Shown piece by piece: positions 60,412 through 64,000 of a DNA stretch of 64,000 nt; positions within the stretch are counted from its first letter, which is position 1, and each line of letters starts with the position of its first letter. Source of the stretch: Hyphomicrobiales bacterium. GTDB taxonomy: Bacteria > Pseudomonadota > Alphaproteobacteria > Rhizobiales > Rhizobiaceae. Made by a program: the position numbers and the translations under genes. The DNA is taken from the NCBI GenBank assembly GCA_900465675.1, contig UBJR01000005.1, forward strand, positions 434,001 to 498,000, read 5' to 3'. The notes beneath the pieces are model-generated. The model was given only the letters and a program-made list of their open reading frames with translations, had not been told where the DNA came from and ran no database searches.

Positions 60412-62754
60412 TTAGAACTCTTTCCAGTCGTTGCTGGCCGAATGCGTCGTCCCGCCCGATCCGCCGAAGGCAACGGCGAGCTTTGTCGAGAGCGTGCGTG
60501 CCGGCGAGGCGACCGCGTGAAGCCTGCTGCCGTTTGCCGTTCTATGGGTATTGCCCGAGACGTCGTAAGGCCGGTTTCCGTTAGCGCCGTCGTCCAGCTT
60601 GAACTGCGCAAGACGTTCCGCCAGCGCCGCGACTTCGGTCGCCAGTGTGTGGCAGGCGGCATTGGATTCTTCGACCATGGCGGCATTCTTTTGCGTTGCC
60701 TGGTCCATCTGGTTCACCGCGGTATTGATCTCCTGAAGGCCCGTCGACTGCTCCCTCGCGGACTTGACGATCGCGTCGACATTCTGGTCGATCTGCTGCA
60801 CCTGACCGACGATGGCCGATAGCGCGTTGCCGGTCTCGGTGACCAAATCAACGCCAGTCTTGACCTGCGATCCCGAGGAGACGATCAGCGTCTTGATTTC
60901 TTTGGCGGCACCAGCCGAGCGCTGGGCAAGCTCGCGAACCTCCTGCGCGACGACCGCGAAGCCCTTGCCGGCCTCCCCTGCCCTCGCCGCTTCGACGCCG
61001 GCGTTGAGAGCCAGCAGATTGGTCTGGAAGGCGATGTCGTCGATGACGCCGATGATATTGGAGATCGACCGCGACGATTGCTCGATCGCATGCATGGCAT
61101 CGACAGCGCGCCGGACGATCTCGCCCGAGCGCTCGGCATCGCCCTTGGTGCGAGCGACCATCGATCCGGCCTCCTCGGCACGGACGGTCGAATCCTTGAC
61201 GGAAGTGGTGATCTGTTCGAGCGCTGCTGCGGTTTCCTCGACGGACGCTGCCTGCTGCTCCGTGCGCCGCGCCAGATCATCGGCGGCGGAGCGAACCTCG
61301 CCGGCGCCGCTCTGGATCACATTGGCATTCTGCGAGAAGGAGACCATCGCCGAGCGAAGCTTGACGATCGAGTCGTTGAAATTGACGCGGGTCTCATCGA
61401 GAGCAGCGGTGAAGGGCTGCTCGAGCACCGTCGTCATGTCGCCTTCTGCAAGCCTGGAAAGTCCGCGCGCCAGCTCGCCGACGGCGAATTTGACGTCGGC
61501 TTCCTGCGCCGTGTTCAGCCGTGCGCGCTCTGCCCGCTCCTTCTCCTGCTGCGCATGCGTGGCAGCAGCCTGATTTTCAAGATCGGACTTCTGTCGATTG
61601 CTCTCCAGCAGCCGGCTCAGCGAGCGGGAGAGATCGCCGATCTCATCCTTCGAACCGGCGTCCTTGATCTGCACGTCGAGCTTGCCGGCGGCGATCTCGG
61701 CCGTCTCGGAAATCACATTGGAGATCCGGCCGATAAAACGGCGTGCGATCAGCCAGCCGGCGAGGCCGAGCATCAAGGCGGCAACGCCGGTCGAGATCAG
61801 CGCATCGCGGATCATTGCATTCAGCTCGGCAAAAAGCGTTGCCTTCGGTACGGATATCACCGCATACCAGTCCGGCCCCTCGCCGAGCTTGACGGGAACG
61901 GCGACCGCCAGAGAAGCAGTGCCATCGCTCGCCATCAGCTGCTGCTCGGCACCGAGTTTGGCAATCAGGCCGTCCCATCCCGCCGTCTCATCGCCTGCCT
62001 GGCTGAGGCTCTTTCCGATCAATGCAATATTCGGATGGCTGACAATCTTACCGCCGCCGCTGACGAGCCCGATAAAGCCTGTCCCCATTGGCTGGATCTG
62101 TGACAGCGCCTTGCTGGTATCCTGAAGCGAAAGATCGAGCCCTGCGACGCCCGCCGGCTTTCCGTCGATGATGATCGGTTTGGTGACCGAGGTCATCAGC
62201 ACTTCCTTGCCATCGATCGTGTAGGGATAGGGCTCGACGACGGTCGTCTTGCGCGTCGTGAATGGAACCTGATAATAATCGCCCGGACCCGGCGTCGCAT
62301 AGTCGGTCAATGCGGTATGGGTGATCTGCGTGCCGCTGCGAACCCAGTAGGGCACATAGCGGCCGGTCTGGTCATAACCTTCCTTGTTGGCGAAATCCTT
62401 GTCCTTGCCGTCGAAGGCATCCGGCTCCCAGCCGGTCCAGGTCGCCAGGATTGCCGGATTGGCCTGCAGCATGTTCAAGAGAATCTTGTCGGCCTTGGTG
62501 CGATCGGCATCGCCGGTCTGCTTCAAAGTCTGCAAAACGGCATCCAGGCTATCGACGATATGGACGGTACCGCCAATATCGCGCTCGACAGCAATCGCCT
62601 CGGACCGGGCGATCTGGCGCATCTGATCCATGCTTTCTGTGCGTATTTCCGTGTAGGATCTGAAGAAAAGGACGCCGGATGCGGCAATAACGGCAACGAC
62701 GCCGCAAGCGCCAATCGAGAATAGATTACGACCTGTCGTTGTTTTGAAGAGCAT
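60412..62754 (-). CDS. Transmembrane methyl-accepting chemotaxis protein with dCache sensor
   Basis: 780 residues. TM1 (about 9-31), periplasmic double-Cache domain (about 35-305; [46 protein letters not shown]), TM2 (about 317-338), HAMP (about 335-390), a second helical HAMP-like region, and the methyl-accepting domain with [20 protein letters not shown]. The protein ends in NDWKEF, close to the DWEEF-type pentapeptide that tethers CheR and CheB. It senses a small ligand such as an amino or carboxylic acid and signals through CheA. The upstream ribosome-binding site is weak. Confidence 0.94.
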   Translation of the reverse strand: MLFKTTTGRNLFSIGACGVVAVIAASGVLFFRSYTEIRTESMDQMRQIARSEAIAVERDIGGTVHIVDSLDAVLQTLKQTGDADRTKADKILLNMLQANPAILATWTGWEPDAFDGKDKDFANKEGYDQTGRYVPYWVRSGTQITHTALTDYATPGPGDYYQVPFTTRKTTVVEPYPYTIDGKEVLMTSVTKPIIIDGKPAGVAGLDLSLQDTSKALSQIQPMGTGFIGLVSGGGKIVSHPNIALIGKSLSQAGDETAGWDGLIAKLGAEQQLMASDGTASLAVAVPVKLGEGPDWYAVISVPKATLFAELNAMIRDALISTGVAALMLGLAGWLIARRFIGRISNVISETAEIAAGKLDVQIKDAGSKDEIGDLSRSLSRLLESNRQKSDLENQAAATHAQQEKERAERARLNTAQEADVKFAVGELARGLSRLAEGDMTTVLEQPFTAALDETRVNFNDSIVKLRSAMVSFSQNANVIQSGAGEVRSAADDLARRTEQQAASVEETAAALEQITTSVKDSTVRAEEAGSMVARTKGDAERSGEIVRRAVDAMHAIEQSSRSISNIIGVIDDIAFQTNLLALNAGVEAARAGEAGKGFAVVAQEVRELAQRSAGAAKEIKTLIVSSGSQVKTGVDLVTETGNALSAIVGQVQQIDQNVDAIVKSAREQSTGLQEINTAVNQMDQATQKNAAMVEESNAACHTLATEVAALAERLAQFKLDDGANGNRPYDVSGNTHRTANGSRLHAVASPARTLSTKLAVAFGGSGGTTHSASNDWKEF

Positions 62755-63080
62755 ATTAATAACTCGTTCCCGTCATGATTGTTTTACGTTGAACCCGCCG
62801 CCGATATTCTTGGCTTTAGACTTACAATTTTAGCTATTCATGATTAAGGAATGTTTGATTGACAGATATCTTGGAAAGCAATCAGACGGGCGTCACGAGG
62901 CGCCTTTGGCGTCAAAATTGCTTTTGCGATGCCGATCGCAAAACGATTGCTGGACCAAACGCCGTTCTTCTGCGAAAGAACTACACCCTGTAAAAAGGCG
63001 TAAACCGTTGATAAGCCGGCGCGCGAGCGATAGGCTCCGGCGGCGATTGAAAACGGCTAAGAGAAGTAAAAGGAACTCTG
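62755..63080. other. 326-bp divergent region with cold-shock leader
   Basis: Contains promoters for the chemoreceptor and the cold-shock gene. It includes a long plus-strand leader with a 9-bp hairpin TTTTGCGAT / ATCGCAAAA (62922-62930 and 62935-62943, loop GCCG) and a GGCGCC-containing structure before it. The cold-shock ATG has AAGGA upstream. No gene was found in this stretch. Confidence 0.6.
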
Positions 63081-63284
63081 ATGGCTACTGGTACTGTAAA
63101 ATTCTTCAACGATGACAAGGGCTTTGGCTTCATTACCCCGGAAAGCGGTGGCGCTGACGTATTCGTGCACGTGTCTGCTCTGCAGCGCGGCGGCTCGCTT
63201 CGCGAAGGCGACAAGGTGAGCTTCGAAGTCGGACAGGACCGCAAGACCGGCAAGTCCAAGGCCGAAAACGTCGCAGTTCTCTAA
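63081..63284 (+). CDS. Cold-shock protein (CspA family)
   Basis: 67-residue single cold-shock domain: [18 protein letters not shown] contains RNP1 (KGFGFI) and VFVHVSAL contains RNP2. It binds single-stranded RNA and DNA and acts as an RNA chaperone. Length and composition are typical of rhizobial CspA paralogues. The long structured leader suggests post-transcriptional temperature control. It is followed by a hairpin and by a ProQ-like gene. Confidence 0.95.
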   Translation: MATGTVKFFNDDKGFGFITPESGGADVFVHVSALQRGGSLREGDKVSFEVGQDRKTGKSKAENVAVL

Positions 63285-63293
63285 TATTTTGCA

Positions 63294-63328
63294 AGGCCCA
63301 GCCGCACGCGTGTGCCGGCTGGGCCTTC
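63294..63328 (+). terminator. Terminator-like hairpin of the cold-shock gene
   Basis: 12-bp perfect stem AAGGCCCAGCCG / CGGCTGGGCCTT, extended by CAC/GTG after a one-base bulge, ten bases after the csp stop. The T-tract is weak (CTTCATT), so termination may be incomplete. Confidence 0.65.
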
Positions 63329-63424
63329 ATTCGATGCCGATGATCAGGTCCCCGTCACGGGAACATCAGCGGATGTCGCGGTTTTTTCACAATGGCAACG
63401 TATGGAAGCCATGTGGAGTAAATC

Positions 63425-63859
63425 ATGCGCAAAGCCTGGACTGTCAGCCGCGGACCGATTGCGGCAACCGAAGCGGATGTCGAGAAAGCCCGGGCGATCA
63501 ACGCCATGCTGACCCGTTCGATTGGAATTCTGCCCGAAAATCCCGGTGACCCCATCCTGCCCTTCGCGGTCGGCCTCTTCAACGAGATCAAGGCGCTGCT
63601 GAAGCCGGAGCATGGCGTGAGCAGCCTGCGCCGGGCGACGGCGTTCCACATTTTCTCCAAGCGCTATTATTTCGCCAGCGCCCAGCCCGATTCGATGCGC
63701 CACGACATCGACGGCAGACCGGTCGAACCGCTCAGCGCTGCAGACCGCCTTGCGGCGCAGAAAAGCTTTCTCGACGTGAAGCGGCAACTGATGCGCACGA
63801 GCATCGAAAGACAGCAGGCCAACAAGGCACACATCGATGAAGCGCGCGCCGGACACTAG
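63425..63859 (+). CDS. ProQ/FinO-like RNA-binding protein
   Basis: 144 residues. The middle part, PILPFAVGLFNEIKALLKP, then VSSLRRATAFHIFSKRYYFAS and RHDIDGRPVEPLSAADRLAAQ, follows the ProQ/FinO domain layout (helical core with LRRALxxxTxSxRYL and R-x-D-L-D-G-x-P). ProQ proteins bind structured sRNAs and mRNA 3' ends. GGAG lies six bases before the ATG. It is in the same orientation as the cold-shock gene, 140 bp downstream, so the two may form an RNA-chaperone pair. The family call is from motif pattern only. Confidence 0.65.
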   Translation: MRKAWTVSRGPIAATEADVEKARAINAMLTRSIGILPENPGDPILPFAVGLFNEIKALLKPEHGVSSLRRATAFHIFSKRYYFASAQPDSMRHDIDGRPVEPLSAADRLAAQKSFLDVKRQLMRTSIERQQANKAHIDEARAGH

Positions 63860-63868
63860 CGGGCCCTT

Positions 63869-64000
63869 TCAGCCCGGCACGTAGCCGTGGCGTGAATAGA
63901 ATCTGTCGAGTTCGCGGTTTTCCGGCGACCGGCCGGTGAAGATTTCCACGTATTCCGGGATGCGCTTCATGCGTACCGCAAGATCTTCCTGCGACTGCAT
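63869..64000 (-). CDS. C-terminal end of an unidentified protein (5' partial)
   Basis: A 43-residue open frame runs from the window edge to a TGA (63869-63871), reading ...KRIPEYVEIFTGRSPENR... and ending in FYSRHGYVPG. It has an ATG exactly at 64000, but that may be internal. The tail resembles the end of a GNAT-type or similar enzyme, but too little is visible to assign it. It is convergent with the ProQ-like gene. Confidence 0.5.
   Translation of the reverse strand: MQSQEDLAVRMKRIPEYVEIFTGRSPENRELDRFYSRHGYVPG

Noticed and set aside
1..64000. CRISPR arrays, tRNA or rRNA genes, transposases, integrases and replication origins
   Set aside because: Reading the intergenic regions showed no regularly spaced repeats, cloverleaf-type sequences or mobile-element genes.

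Overview
The window reads as part of a Rhizobiaceae genome (Rhizobium, Agrobacterium or a close relative). The DNA is GC-rich and densely coded. It carries many ABC uptake systems with Tat-type or Sec-type binding proteins, a PraR-like XRE regulator, CheR-tethered chemoreceptors and a decayed copy of the rhizobial general amino-acid transporter ATPase gene aapP. There are no rRNA or tRNA genes, no IS elements, no CRISPR array and no replication genes. The content is mostly catabolic and accessory, as on a chromid, a large plasmid or a flexible part of the chromosome.

Layout. (1) 1-1304: end of a nickel-pincer cofactor operon (larE partial, larB). (2) 1339-14736: a sugar oxidation region. A FAH-family diketo-acid hydrolase, an SDR, a GntR/FadR repressor and a GlcD-type flavoprotein form one operon. 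gloA follows, then a complete ribose-type sugar ABC transporter, then a divergent operon of GMC oxidoreductase, glycerate 2-kinase and beta-propeller lactonase. (3) 14746-25050: a PAAT transporter followed by a two-component flavin monooxygenase pathway (CMD-like protein, alpha/beta hydrolase, luciferase-type oxygenase, aldehyde dehydrogenase, flavin reductase), with a divergent PucR-type regulator and AA_synth gene. This resembles the trigonelline ring-opening route. (4) 25057-31519: GH25 lysozyme-like protein, secreted hydrolase, soluble PAS chemoreceptor, aapP pseudogene, GAPDH paralogue, small secreted protein. (5) 31587-35532: Lrp regulator divergent from a PLP ammonia-lyase, LivK-type binding protein and M20 amidohydrolase. 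(6) 35665-45285: PfpI remnant, ROK regulator, and a seven-gene operon with a Dpp-like transporter, GNAT and GH20 hexosaminidase, probably for chitooligosaccharides. (7) 45655-51295: IMPase-family phosphatase and a four-component ABC transporter with a glycerophosphodiesterase. (8) 51641-54806: aldo/keto reductase, a winged-helix protein, a PraR-like regulator and a small conserved protein. (9) 55008-64000: orphan SsuA-like protein, LacI regulator divergent from a binding protein and an unusual acyltransferase fusion, a dCache chemoreceptor, a cold-shock protein, a ProQ-like protein and the end of one more gene.

How the parts connect. An 11-bp palindrome, TTGTACGACAA, lies in the sugar-transporter promoter (10595-10605) and again upstream of the distant aldo/keto reductase (51536-51546). 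A near copy (5197-5207) covers the predicted -10 of the SDR/FAH/GntR operon. This fits the FadR-family half-site pattern and suggests that the GntR protein at 2975-3694 controls one split regulon. That regulon would oxidise a 6-deoxy-sugar or pentose (L-fucose or D-arabinose type) non-phosphorylatively to pyruvate plus lactate or glycolate. The sugar-acid dehydratase is not in the window. The second candidate system is the 14.7-25.1 kb flavin-monooxygenase cluster, whose substrate cannot be proven from sequence alone.
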